The notes under the pieces are model-generated. The model saw nothing but the letters and a program-made list of their open reading frames with translations. It was not told the origin of the DNA and made no database searches. This document shows positions 1-8,163 of a stretch of DNA of 11,428 bases, in pieces. How positions within the stretch are numbered: the first letter of the stretch is position 1; every line of letters begins with the position of its first letter. Made by a program: the position numbers and the translations under genes. This DNA comes from JAWUXM01 sp034111325 (GTDB lineage: Bacteria > Pseudomonadota > Alphaproteobacteria > Rickettsiales > JABIRX01): NCBI GenBank assembly GCA_034111325.1, contig JAWUXM010000023.1, positions 1 to 11,428 of the forward strand. Direction: 5' to 3'.

Positions 1-1275
1 GGCAATGCCCGTACTGCAATTATTAATCATCTCTTCGTTTTGAAAAACCAAGGTGTGTTTTTATTGCGTATTGATGATACGGATTTTGAACGTTCAAAAG
101 ATGAATATCGTGAGCAGATAATTGAAGATCTCACTTGGTTAGGGATAAAGTGGGAAAAGATGTATCGCCAAGCTGACCGCTTAGATGTTTACGAAAAAGT
201 AAAAAATGAATTAATTGCTAAAGGGCGGCTTTATCCATGCTATGAAAGTGAAGAGGAATTATCCGTCAGACGCAAAGTTCAGCTTGCTCGCGGAATTCCG
301 CCAATTTACGATCGTGCTGCGTTAAAATTAACGGCTGATGAAAAGGCAAAGTTTGAAGCAGAAGGACGTGCGCCATATTATCGCTTTTTGCTTAATGATG
401 AAGAAATCAGCTGGGATGACCGCATAAAAAGCAAGATCAGTTTTAAATCTCGTGCCTTTTCTGACCCTGTTTTAGTACGCGCAAGCGGAAGCCCTACTTA
501 TACTTTCTGCTCGGTAGTTGATGATATTGAATTTAACATAACTGACGTAATTCGCGGTGAAGACCATGTAACCAACACTGCCGTACAAATCCAGATCTTC
601 CAAGCTTTGAGCGACAAATTACCACAATTTTCACATCTTGCATTACTGCGCACAAAAGATGGTGAGATATCCAAACGGTTTGGCGGTTTTGAAATCAAAG
701 AACTGCGTAAAGCGGGAATTGACAGCATGGCGATTAATTCTTATTTAGGGAAAATAGGCACATCTGAAAATGTTGCTCCTTACACGGATATTAACGATAT
801 CGTAACTGGTTTTGACTTTGGCAAATTTAACCAAGCAGCGATAAATTATGATCCAAAAGATTTGGAGAAAATTAATCATAAAGTCATAGCGCTTTATTCA
901 TATGCACAAATTCAGCCAAAACTTGCTGAACTGGGAATTGAAATTGATGAGACTTTCTGGCATGCAATTCGTGAAAACATTAATTCTCTAATTGAAATAA
1001 AAATCTGGCAGGAAATTTGCAATGGTGACTTTAAAGCGGAGCTAAGCGCTGAAGATTCCGCATTCTGCAAAATCGCTGCTGATTTATTACCAACAGATTG
1101 GCAGGATGAAAGCTGGAAACAATGGTTAAATGATATAACTGCTAAAACTGGACGCAAAGGTCGTGAATTATTTCACCCTATTCGCCTCGCGATTACTAAC
1201 CAAGAATCTGGCCCTGAATTAAAAACACTTATTCCCCTAATCGGGTTAGAAAAAATCAAAGAAAGATTATGCTAA
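1..1275 (+). CDS. gltX: Glutamate--tRNA ligase (GluRS), 5'-truncated by the window edge
   Basis: Class I aminoacyl-tRNA synthetase that charges tRNA-Glu in the cytoplasm. The reading frame is open from base 1, so the gene starts outside the window; 424 codons are visible and only about the first 20 residues should be missing. The first visible residues, GNARTAIIN, directly follow the HIGH-type signature of the family. RIDDTD follows, and the second signature appears as EISKR (visible residues 222-226), where the usual K of K-[ML]-S-K-R is Glu. The C-terminal half is the helical anticodon-binding region. The form around DGEISKRFGG and the LRKAGI segment resembles the GltX copy that occurs next to a second paralogue in alphaproteobacteria (family knowledge). 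Many alphaproteobacteria lack GlnRS, so this or the paralogue may mischarge tRNA-Gln for GatCAB (inference). The stop overlaps the cysS start by 7 nt. Confidence 0.95.
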   Translation, partial: GNARTAIINHLFVLKNQGVFLLRIDDTDFERSKDEYREQIIEDLTWLGIKWEKMYRQADRLDVYEKVKNELIAKGRLYPCYESEEELSVRRKVQLARGIPPIYDRAALKLTADEKAKFEAEGRAPYYRFLLNDEEISWDDRIKSKISFKSRAFSDPVLVRASGSPTYTFCSVVDDIEFNITDVIRGEDHVTNTAVQIQIFQALSDKLPQFSHLALLRTKDGEISKRFGGFEIKELRKAGIDSMAINSYLGKIGTSENVAPYTDINDIVTGFDFGKFNQAAINYDPKDLEKINHKVIALYSYAQIQPKLAELGIEIDETFWHAIRENINSLIEIKIWQEICNGDFKAELSAEDSAFCKIAADLLPTDWQDESWKQWLNDITAKTGRKGRELFHPIRLAITNQESGPELKTLIPLIGLEKIKERLC

Positions 1276-2630
1276 CTTTATTTAACAGCCTCGCACGCCA
1301 TAAGGAAAACTTCATACCAATTGATGAGAGCCATATACGCATGTATGTTTGCGGCCCGACTGTTTATGATATTCCACATATTGGCAATGCACGTTCTGCC
1401 GTGGTTTACGACATGCTGTTTCGCCTCCTCAAACAGCTTTATCCAAAAGTGACTTATGCGAGAAATATCACTGATGTTGACGATAAAATAAACAAAGCCG
1501 CCAAAGAAAAAAATATCTCAATTCAGACACTTGCAACAGCAATGACAGAGAAATATCACTCTGACATGCAAGCACTAAATATTCTTACCCCAACATTTGA
1601 ACCAAAAGCCACGGAAAACATCCCGCAGATTATTGCGATGATTGAAAAGCTAATCGCTAATGATAATGCTTACGTAAGTGACAATCATGTGCTTTTTTCT
1701 GTCGAAAGTTTCCCTGAATATGGCAAGCTTTCTGGTCGTGATGTTGATGATATGATCGCTGGTAGTAGAGTTGAAATCGCTAGCTATAAGAAAAACCCTG
1801 CTGATTTTGTTTTATGGAAACCTGCATCGCAAGATGATGATTCATCTAGCATATTTGACAGCCCTTGGAGCAAAGGTCGCCCCGGTTGGCACATTGAATG
1901 TTCGGCTATGTCAGTTGCACTTTTAGGTGAGGATTTTGACATTCATGGTGGCGGTGCAGATTTAACTTTCCCACATCATGAAAATGAAATCGCACAAAGC
2001 CGCTGTGCTAATCCAAACTCACATTATGCAAAATATTGGATTCATAATGGCTTTTTGACCGTTAATGGCGAAAAAATGAGCAAGTCCCTCAATAATTTTA
2101 TCACTGTTCGCGAACTGCTTGATCAAGGAATTAACGGCAATATCTTACGTTTTATTTTCCTCTCTACTCATTATCGCAAACCACTTGATTATAATGATAA
2201 GATTTTCAGTGATGCAAAAAAAGCTCTGGTTAAATTTTCCATGGTGTTCTCACAAAATGCAATTCTTGAACCTCAGCAAGGTAATGAATTTATCCTTCCA
2301 GAAATTATCGAAGCATTATCTGATGATATAAATACGCCTTTGGCAATTTCACATTTGCATAATTTAACCAAAGAAATTCATAAAAACCCAAGCAAAGAAC
2401 AACTCTCACGATTACTATCATCACTTGATTTTTTAGGGATAAATGCAAGAGTAGAACAAGGGGGCGATATACTTAACCATGATGTTGATAAATTATTAAC
2501 AGAAATCAAATCTGCCAGGCTTGCAAAAGATTACGCAAAGGCTGACGAAATCCGCGATCAGATTGATGGCCTAGGCTATAAACTGACCTATCTCGCTGAT
2601 AATGAGATCATCGCAATTAAAAAAGATTAG
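1269..2630 (+). CDS. cysS: Cysteine--tRNA ligase
   Basis: Charges tRNA-Cys; a class I synthetase active as a zinc-containing monomer. The 453 residues are close to the roughly 460 of E. coli CysRS, so the gene is complete. The HIGH motif is HIGN (37-40), the second motif is KMSKS (269-273). Zinc ligands are visible as C28 (in YVCGPTVYD), C211 (in GWHIECSAMS), H236 and E240 (in TFPHHENEIAQS), each within two residues of the E. coli positions. The ATG lies inside the end of gltX (7-nt overlap), and residues just downstream match the family N-terminus, so this start is well supported and translational coupling is likely. The next gene starts 9 nt after the stop. Confidence 0.97.
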   Translation: MLTLFNSLARHKENFIPIDESHIRMYVCGPTVYDIPHIGNARSAVVYDMLFRLLKQLYPKVTYARNITDVDDKINKAAKEKNISIQTLATAMTEKYHSDMQALNILTPTFEPKATENIPQIIAMIEKLIANDNAYVSDNHVLFSVESFPEYGKLSGRDVDDMIAGSRVEIASYKKNPADFVLWKPASQDDDSSSIFDSPWSKGRPGWHIECSAMSVALLGEDFDIHGGGADLTFPHHENEIAQSRCANPNSHYAKYWIHNGFLTVNGEKMSKSLNNFITVRELLDQGINGNILRFIFLSTHYRKPLDYNDKIFSDAKKALVKFSMVFSQNAILEPQQGNEFILPEIIEALSDDINTPLAISHLHNLTKEIHKNPSKEQLSRLLSSLDFLGINARVEQGGDILNHDVDKLLTEIKSARLAKDYAKADEIRDQIDGLGYKLTYLADNEIIAIKKD

Positions 2631-2639
2631 AGCTAAAAT

Positions 2640-4244
2640 ATGCTAAGAAAAGAACGAGTTTACCTCTATGATACCACGCTACGCGATGGTGCACAAACTC
2701 CGGGCGTAGTATTTACCACACAAAACAAACAAGATATCACTCATAAACTTGATGCTCTCGGCATCGACTATATCGAAGGCGGGTGGCCGGGTGCCAACCC
2801 GACCGATACAGAATTTTTTGCCAATTTGCCAAAATTAAAAAATTCCAAAATGGTCGCCTTTGGAATGACTAGTCGTCACTCACTTAAAATTGCTGAAGAT
2901 GAATCTCTGAATAACATCATCAAAACTGGTATAAAATTCATTACGATAGTCGGCAAAAGTTGGGATTTTCATGTAAAAAGCGCTTTGAGAATCAGCAATG
3001 AACAAAATCTAAAAATGATTGCTGATTCGGTAAAATATCTAGTAAGTAAAAAAATCGAAGTGATTTTTGATGCTGAACATTTTTTCGATGGCTATAAGGC
3101 AAATAAAACATATGCGCTAGCTTGTGCCAAAGCTGCTTTTGATAATGGTGCTAGATGGGTTGCACTTTGCGATACAAATGGCGGAACCTTGCCGTTTGAA
3201 ATTGAAGAAATCGTGCGCGAAACTGCTAAAGAAATTCCCGGAAACCACCTATCAATTCACTGCCACAATGATACTGGCAACGCTGTTGCTAACTCCCTAA
3301 TGGCCGTCAAAGCTGGTGTTCGCCATATTCAAGGAACGCTAAATGGTTTAGGTGAGAGATGCGGTAATGCCAACCTTATCAGCTTGATTCCTACGCTTGT
3401 TTTAAAGATGGGTTTTAACACAGGGCTTTCCCAAAAAAGCCTGAAAAATCTGACACATACATCGCACTATTTAAACGATTTATTAAATAATATATCAGAT
3501 CAATATGCGCCTTTTGTCGGTAGCTCTGCCTTTGCTCATAAAGGTGGTTTACATGCTTCTGCGCTTAGCAAAAACAGTAAAAGCTATGAACATATCGACC
3601 CTGAGCTGGTTGGTAATAAACGCCAAATTTTAGTTTCCAACCAATCTGGCCGCGCCAATATTGTCGCCAAACTTAAAGAAGCTAAAATCAAATTTACTGA
3701 AAAAGATGGTAACATAAAAACCCTAATCAGCGAAATCAAAAAACGGGAGAGTGAAGGCTATTCTTATGATATGGCAGATGCCAGCTTTGCAATTATGGCA
3801 TATCATCATTTAAAAATCGTGCCGAGCTTCTTCACCTTAGAAAGCTACAAACTCATTGTTGAAAAACGCATTAATGCCAAGGGTAAGTTAGTTACGGTTT
3901 CTGAAGCAATCGTAAAAATCATCATTGGTGATAAACGCATCGTGCGTGTTGCCGAAGGTAACGGCCCCGTTAATGCTTTGGATAACGCTCTGCGCCACGC
4001 GATAATCGACTCATATCCAACCATCAACACAACGCGTCTAACAGATTATAAAGTTCGCATCCTAAACACCAAAGATGGCACAAACGCTTTAATTCGTGTT
4101 TTGATCGAAACTTCTGACAACAAAGGTAATCGCTGGGTTTCTATCGGCGTCTCAACTGACATAATAAGCGCCTCATTTGAAGCGCTAGATGACGCAATAA
4201 CTTATCGCCTACTAACCAGCAAAGCCAAGGCAAAAAATGCATAA
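2640..4244 (+). CDS. cimA: (R)-citramalate synthase
   Basis: Condenses pyruvate with acetyl-CoA to (R)-citramalate, the first step of the threonine-independent route to 2-oxobutyrate and isoleucine. It belongs to the HMGL-like TIM-barrel/LeuA superfamily. The N-terminal LYDTTLRDGAQTPG (R15, D16) holds the catalytic Arg-Asp pair; the metal site includes H207 and H209 in HCHNDTGN, followed by GLGERCGNAN (about 236-245) and AHKGGLHASAL. Roughly residues 400-530 form the C-terminal LeuA-type allosteric domain, so feedback inhibition by isoleucine is expected (family knowledge). Length (534 aa) and the IEGGWPGANP segment fit the long citramalate synthase class rather than 2-isopropylmalate or homocitrate synthase. 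The ribosome binding site is weak; the gene is 9 nt behind cysS. The stop overlaps the next start by 8 nt. Confidence 0.93.
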   Translation: MLRKERVYLYDTTLRDGAQTPGVVFTTQNKQDITHKLDALGIDYIEGGWPGANPTDTEFFANLPKLKNSKMVAFGMTSRHSLKIAEDESLNNIIKTGIKFITIVGKSWDFHVKSALRISNEQNLKMIADSVKYLVSKKIEVIFDAEHFFDGYKANKTYALACAKAAFDNGARWVALCDTNGGTLPFEIEEIVRETAKEIPGNHLSIHCHNDTGNAVANSLMAVKAGVRHIQGTLNGLGERCGNANLISLIPTLVLKMGFNTGLSQKSLKNLTHTSHYLNDLLNNISDQYAPFVGSSAFAHKGGLHASALSKNSKSYEHIDPELVGNKRQILVSNQSGRANIVAKLKEAKIKFTEKDGNIKTLISEIKKRESEGYSYDMADASFAIMAYHHLKIVPSFFTLESYKLIVEKRINAKGKLVTVSEAIVKIIIGDKRIVRVAEGNGPVNALDNALRHAIIDSYPTINTTRLTDYKVRILNTKDGTNALIRVLIETSDNKGNRWVSIGVSTDIISASFEALDDAITYRLLTSKAKAKNA

Positions 4245-4938
4245 AAAGACAAAATCACATCGTGGCTCAGCAGTAATATTATTTCTATTGATTTTTGCAT
4301 TACTAGCTTTTGTCTTATGGAAAAATAGCGAAAAATATCTTCTCACTGATGATTATAGCTTCAATAGCCCGCTTAGCCTGCGCGCGAGCAATAAAAACCA
4401 ACGACCTATCTTTCCTATCTCGCCTGAGACTTCCAAACAAATTATTAGCAAAACTGCTAACATCGCCATTCGCTCGCTCAAATTCAAAAACTTCCATTTA
4501 CTGAGTAAATATATTCATCCACAATATGGCGTAAAATTTAGCCCATACCCCTATATTTTATCGGATGATATCGTCTTTAAAAGGCATAGTCTTAAAAAAG
4601 CCTATGCAAGCAAGAGAGAATATGTTTGGGGCTTTAAAAATGCTTCTGAGGAGATAGAATATAACTTCAGCGATTATTATGATCGCTATGTTTATAATCA
4701 GGATTTTTCTAATGCACCAATAATCACTTACAACAAACCAATAATTGATAAAAATATCATTGATAATATCCGCACTTTCTACCCTGACGCTATTATAGTT
4801 GAATATTACATCCCTGGTGTTAATCCAAAACTCGAAGGGAAGGATTGGACGAGCCTACGCCTCGCCTTTGAAAAATATCAGAGCAATTGGTATTTAGTTG
4901 GAATTATTCATGCTAGGGCAATGAATAGAATTTATTAA
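4237..4938 (+). CDS. Membrane-anchored protein of unknown function with a conserved extracytoplasmic domain
   Basis: 233 residues. A basic start (KKTKSHR) is followed by one hydrophobic segment at about 11-28 ending in W28-K29, which predicts a single-pass anchor with the rest in the periplasm. There is no lipobox and no clear signal peptidase I site. The soluble part (about 65-233) contains HPQYGVKFSPYPY, then Asp-Asp-hydrophobic-Val-Phe, YVWGF, a YNFSDYYDRYVYNQDF stretch, IVEYYIPG, DWTSLRLAFEKY and WYLVGIIHA near the end. I remember the same order of motifs from uncharacterised lipoproteins of Gram-positive bacteria, so this looks like a conserved compact domain rather than a random open frame; function unknown. 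The start lies within the end of cimA (8-nt overlap), suggesting coupling. Confidence 0.85.
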   Translation: MHKKTKSHRGSAVILFLLIFALLAFVLWKNSEKYLLTDDYSFNSPLSLRASNKNQRPIFPISPETSKQIISKTANIAIRSLKFKNFHLLSKYIHPQYGVKFSPYPYILSDDIVFKRHSLKKAYASKREYVWGFKNASEEIEYNFSDYYDRYVYNQDFSNAPIITYNKPIIDKNIIDNIRTFYPDAIIVEYYIPGVNPKLEGKDWTSLRLAFEKYQSNWYLVGIIHARAMNRIY

Positions 4939-4955
4939 TTAAGAGAGAAAGAATA

Positions 4956-5195
4956 ATGACCAATAAACTTGAAGATATTAACGAATTATCAATCACTGAC
5001 ATATTGCAAGCGCATGATGTTTTGCTATCAATTCTGCTCGGGAAAATTCTAACCATGAATAAAGAGCCGCAGAAGGTTATTTCTCACATTAAAGAAATTA
5101 TCGATATTCAAGACATTAATGAGAATGCTAAAAAACACATCACTCTGCTGCTTTCACCATTAGAAGAAATGTTGAATGAGAATGTTGCAAATTAG
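4956..5195 (+). CDS. Small helical protein of unknown function
   Basis: 79 residues, acidic, with no membrane segment, no signal and no cysteines. It reads as three or four amphipathic helices (for example ITDILQAHDVLLSILLGKIL and a later HITLLLSPLEEMLNE), which would suit a small helical bundle or a binding partner. The gene is supported by a purine-rich AAGAGAGAAAG ribosome binding site about 6 nt before the ATG and by its snug position 17 nt after the previous stop and close to ilvD. I do not recognise the family. Conservation next to ilvD or next to the 233-residue protein would show which neighbour it works with. Confidence 0.7.
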   Translation: MTNKLEDINELSITDILQAHDVLLSILLGKILTMNKEPQKVISHIKEIIDIQDINENAKKHITLLLSPLEEMLNENVAN

Positions 5196-5246
5196 TCTTT
5201 TTTGGTATTTCTTACTGCCTCACTGATAATCAATGAGATTACTAAT

Positions 5247-6968
5247 TTGACTAAAAAATTCGACAAATCAAAATTACCATCACGCCATGTAACTGTTGGC
5301 GCTGAGCGTGCACCACACCGTTCTTATTACTACGCTATGGGTTTAGGCGAAGAAGAAATCGCTCAACCATTCGTCGGCGTTGTTAGCGCATGGAACGAAG
5401 CTGCACCTTGTAACATCTCTCTTAAACGCCAAGCTGAAGTTGCCAAGAAAGGTGTTGAAGTTGCTGGCGGAACGCCACGTGAATTCTGCACGATTACCGT
5501 GACAGACGGCATAGCTATGGGCCATGAAGGAATGAAATCCTCCCTTGTCTCGCGTGAAGTTATTGCTGATTCTATTGAGCTAACTATGCGTGGCCATTGT
5601 TATGATGCGCTTATTGGTATAGCTGGCTGTGATAAATCCCTCCCAGGGATGATGATGGCTATGGTACGTTTAAACGTCCCTTCGGTTTTCATGTATGGCG
5701 GGTCGATCCTTCCGGGTCGTTACAAAGGCAAAGACGTTACCGTGGTTGATGTATTTGAAGGGGTCGGCATGCATTCAAGCGGTAAAATGTCTGCTGAAGA
5801 ATTACATGAATTAGAACAAGTTGCCTGCCCTTCGGCTGGCTCTTGTGGCGGACAATTCACCGCCAACACTATGGCCTGTGTTTCTGAAGCAATCGGTCTT
5901 GCTCTCCCCGGTTCGTCTGGTGCGCCTGCTCCTTATGAATCACGTGATGAATATGCTTATGAATCTGGCAAGGCTGTTATGGAACTAATCCGTAATAATC
6001 TACGCCCCCGTGATATAGTCACAAGAAAAGCCTTGGAAAATGCTGCTGCAGTCGTCGCTGCAACTGGCGGCTCAACTAACGCTGCCCTTCACTTACCGGC
6101 TATCGCACATGAATGTGGTATTGATTTTGATATTCATGATGTCGGCGCTATCTTCAAAAAAACCCCCTATCTTGCAGATCTTAAACCTGGTGGAAAATAC
6201 GTCGCGAAAGATTTATATGAAGCAGGAGGCGTACAGATTGTCATGCGGACTTTGCTTGATGGTGGCTTTATCCATGGCGACTGCCTGAGCGTTACGGGTA
6301 AAACTATAGCTGAGAATTTTGGTCATGTAAAATTCCCTAAAACACAAGATGTTGTTCGTCCAGTTAGCAACCCAATTACGCCAACTGGTGGTGTAGTTAC
6401 GCTACGTGGCAATTTAGCACCTGAAGGCGGGATAGTAAAAATCGCTGGTATGAAACATTTAAAACATACTGGTCCTGCAAGAATTTTTGATTGTGAGGAG
6501 GATGCATTTGCCGCAGTCGGGCGCAAAGAATATAAAGAAGGTGATGTTTTAGTAATTCGCTATGAAGGCCCTAAGGGCGGCCCAGGAATGCGCGAAATGT
6601 TATCAACCACTGCCGCACTCTACGGTCAAGGCGCTGGTGAAACAGTCGCATTAATTACTGACGGACGCTTCTCCGGCGGCACCAGAGGTTTTTGTGTTGG
6701 TCACATAGGCCCTGAAGCTGCGGTTGGTGGCCCTATCGCATTATTAAAAGAGGGCGATATCATAACAATTGATGCAACTAGCGGCGAATTATCCGTTGCA
6801 CTTTCTGATGATGAATTAGCCAAAAGAAAAGCTCAGTGGAAAAAACGCTATAATGGCTTTGGCAGCGGGGCATTATGGAAATATGCACAAACTGTAGGCT
6901 CCGCAGAAAAAGGCGCCATTACACATCCAGGAAAAAAGGGGGAAACTAAAATCTATGCGGATATTTAA
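5247..6968 (+). CDS. ilvD: Dihydroxy-acid dehydratase
   Basis: Dehydrates 2,3-dihydroxy-isovalerate and 2,3-dihydroxy-3-methylvalerate to the 2-oxo acids, the shared third step of valine/leucine and isoleucine synthesis. The IlvD/Edd fold carries three cluster cysteines at C55 (NEAAPCN), C128 (GCDKSLPG) and C200 (SAGSCGG), the arrangement of the [2Fe-2S] type, and the catalytic serine S476 in GRFSGGTRG. I chose the TTG at 5247, giving 573 aa starting MTKKFDKSKLPSRHV, because relatives begin just before FDKSKLPSRHVT. The frame is open upstream to another TTG at 5202, but that adds 15 residues unlike the family. No in-frame ATG exists nearby, and the Shine-Dalgarno is poor. The end overlaps the transglycosylase gene by 14 nt. 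Together with cimA it supplies isoleucine. Confidence 0.95.
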   Translation: MTKKFDKSKLPSRHVTVGAERAPHRSYYYAMGLGEEEIAQPFVGVVSAWNEAAPCNISLKRQAEVAKKGVEVAGGTPREFCTITVTDGIAMGHEGMKSSLVSREVIADSIELTMRGHCYDALIGIAGCDKSLPGMMMAMVRLNVPSVFMYGGSILPGRYKGKDVTVVDVFEGVGMHSSGKMSAEELHELEQVACPSAGSCGGQFTANTMACVSEAIGLALPGSSGAPAPYESRDEYAYESGKAVMELIRNNLRPRDIVTRKALENAAAVVAATGGSTNAALHLPAIAHECGIDFDIHDVGAIFKKTPYLADLKPGGKYVAKDLYEAGGVQIVMRTLLDGGFIHGDCLSVTGKTIAENFGHVKFPKTQDVVRPVSNPITPTGGVVTLRGNLAPEGGIVKIAGMKHLKHTGPARIFDCEEDAFAAVGRKEYKEGDVLVIRYEGPKGGPGMREMLSTTAALYGQGAGETVALITDGRFSGGTRGFCVGHIGPEAAVGGPIALLKEGDIITIDATSGELSVALSDDELAKRKAQWKKRYNGFGSGALWKYAQTVGSAEKGAITHPGKKGETKIYADI

Positions 6969-7938
6969 TTTTGCAGCAATATTTCTAACTATTATCACTT
7001 TAGCAACATCTGCTTTCGCAATGACAAAGCATGATGAGGTTTATCTCAAGCAAGAAGCAGAATTTGCTAAATGGCAGGAAAAATTTAAAAAATCTGCCCT
7101 ACATAAAGGCATCAAAGAAAAAACCATCAAAAAAGCTTTCAAAAAAATAAAGCTTAATTACAAAGTCGTCAAAGCTGATAAAAAGCAGTTTAAGCCTCAA
7201 ACCTTCGCCGAATATTACAATAATGCAGTGAATGATTTGCGCATAGAAAGAGCTCGTAATTATAAGAAAAAATATAGCCAATTACTCAGTCAAATCTCAG
7301 AAAAATACAAAGTTCCGCCTGAATATATTTTAGCATTATGGGCAAAAGAATCTGATTTTGGCGGTAATACTGGTAGTTTTTATGTAGTGAATTCCCTAGC
7401 AAATTTAGCCTTTGAAGGAAGGCGGCGTGATTTCTTTGAAAGTGAGTTGGTGCTTGCCTTAAAAATGATTCAAACTAATCAAATCTCTATTAAAAACTTC
7501 AAAGGCTCATGGGCTGGCGCAACTGGTCAATGTCAGTTTATGCCTTCAAGTTTTTACAATTATGCAGTGGATTTCAACAAAGATGGTAAGAAAGATATAT
7601 GGAAAAACAAAGAGGATATTTTTGCCTCCATTGCGAATTATCTTCACAAAGAAAGATGGCGCGTTTCACAAAGTTGGGGGTTTGAAGCAAAGTTCAAAAA
7701 CAAATCTACCCTTGAAAAATATCTTAACAGCAAAAAGAAAGTTTCCGAATGGCTAGAGTTAGGGCTGCAAAAACTTACTGGAGAAATAAAAGATAATGAG
7801 TTAGAAATTAATGCAGAATTGATAAAATTGGATAATCGTTATTTTCTAACATATCCTAATCATGGCGTGATAAAACATTGGAATAATTCAACATTTTTTG
7901 CAACAACTGTTGGTTTATTGGCTGATAAAATAAAATAA
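6955..7938 (+). CDS. Lytic murein transglycosylase, MltB/SltB type (GH103)
   Basis: Cleaves the MurNAc-GlcNAc bond of peptidoglycan non-hydrolytically, forming 1,6-anhydro ends. Residues 1-22 are a signal peptide with cleavage after AFA, so the protein should be soluble periplasmic rather than a lipoprotein. The SLT_2 catalytic domain runs from about 33 to 325; the catalytic glutamate is E132 in ALWAKESDFG. GATGQCQFMPSSF (188-200) and the EF-hand-like DFNKDGKKD (206-214) are typical of MltB, as is the YPNHGVIKHWNNS block near the end. No C-terminal peptidoglycan-binding domain is present (327 aa). A GGGGGA Shine-Dalgarno lies about 11 nt before the ATG, inside the ilvD 3' end. It is last in the operon; rlpA, another murein enzyme, follows after a promoter region. 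Confidence 0.92.
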   Translation: MRIFNFAAIFLTIITLATSAFAMTKHDEVYLKQEAEFAKWQEKFKKSALHKGIKEKTIKKAFKKIKLNYKVVKADKKQFKPQTFAEYYNNAVNDLRIERARNYKKKYSQLLSQISEKYKVPPEYILALWAKESDFGGNTGSFYVVNSLANLAFEGRRRDFFESELVLALKMIQTNQISIKNFKGSWAGATGQCQFMPSSFYNYAVDFNKDGKKDIWKNKEDIFASIANYLHKERWRVSQSWGFEAKFKNKSTLEKYLNSKKKVSEWLELGLQKLTGEIKDNELEINAELIKLDNRYFLTYPNHGVIKHWNNSTFFATTVGLLADKIK

Positions 7939-7941
7939 TGT

Positions 7942-7975
7942 TGCTGAACTGGTTTCAGCATCTCTGTTACAGAGA
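7942..7975 (+). terminator. Two adjacent hairpins after the transglycosylase gene, possible weak terminator
   Basis: Four bases after the stop, TGCTGAA (7942-7948) pairs with TTCAGCA (7954-7960) around a 5-nt loop. Immediately after, TCTCTG (7961-7966) pairs with CAGAGA (7970-7975) around a 3-nt loop. No run of T follows, so this is not a classical intrinsic terminator. It could attenuate or stabilise the 3' end of the operon transcript before the next promoter. Confidence 0.35.
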
Positions 7976-7985
7976 GATATCATCC

Positions 7986-8013
7986 TTGCGAAGAGACCGT
8001 AGATGCCTATAAT
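7986..8013 (+). promoter_or_regulatory. Candidate sigma-70 promoter for the micro-ORF-rlpA-bioD group
   Basis: TTGCGA (7986-7991) and a perfect TATAAT (8008-8013) are separated by 16 bp, placing the start near 8020 and leaving a leader of about 39 nt. The position between the end of the preceding operon and the next genes fits. Confidence 0.5.
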
Positions 8014-8020
8014 TAAGTGC

Positions 8021-8049
8021 ATGACAAGGGTTATAACTTATTATATAAA
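8021..8049 (+). promoter_or_regulatory. Second candidate promoter close to the micro-ORF start
   Basis: ATGACA (8021-8026) and TATAAA (8044-8049) are 17 bp apart. Transcription would begin around 8056, which would make the 34-codon ORF at 8059 almost leaderless while still providing rlpA with a leader of about 100 nt. It may be an alternative to the promoter just upstream. Confidence 0.4.
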
Positions 8050-8058
8050 AACAAAATT

Positions 8059-8163
8059 ATGAAAAAACTTCTAGTCCTCCCTATAATAGGTTTTGTAATA
8101 TATAGCTTGATACAGGGTAACGGATCATTATCACAAATAATTCATAAATTCTTCAGTAAATGA
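8059..8163 (+). CDS. Putative 34-residue membrane micro-protein, start-stop coupled to rlpA
   Basis: ATG at 8059 opens 34 codons and stops at TGA 8161-8163, sharing the bases ATGA with the rlpA start. The product begins MKKLLVLPIIGFVIYSLI, with a basic start and one hydrophobic segment at about 4-18, then a polar tail ending HKFFSK. It could be a small inner-membrane peptide, a translated leader that controls rlpA by coupling, or chance. No Shine-Dalgarno is visible before either this ATG or the rlpA ATG, which favours coupling for rlpA. The first residues resemble the RlpA signal (MKKLLPLLIF), so an ancestral duplication of the 5' end is also possible. It is below usual gene-calling size. 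Confidence 0.45.
   Translation: MKKLLVLPIIGFVIYSLIQGNGSLSQIIHKFFSK

Noticed and set aside
5202..5246. Upstream TTG start for ilvD giving 15 extra residues
   Set aside because: The added residues (VFLTASLIINEITNL) do not fit family N-termini, and there is no ribosome binding site; the TTG at 5247 aligns with relatives.
4956..5246. Riboswitch or T-box before ilvD
   Set aside because: The gap to the preceding gene is about 50 nt and no T-box or other known aptamer signature is visible.
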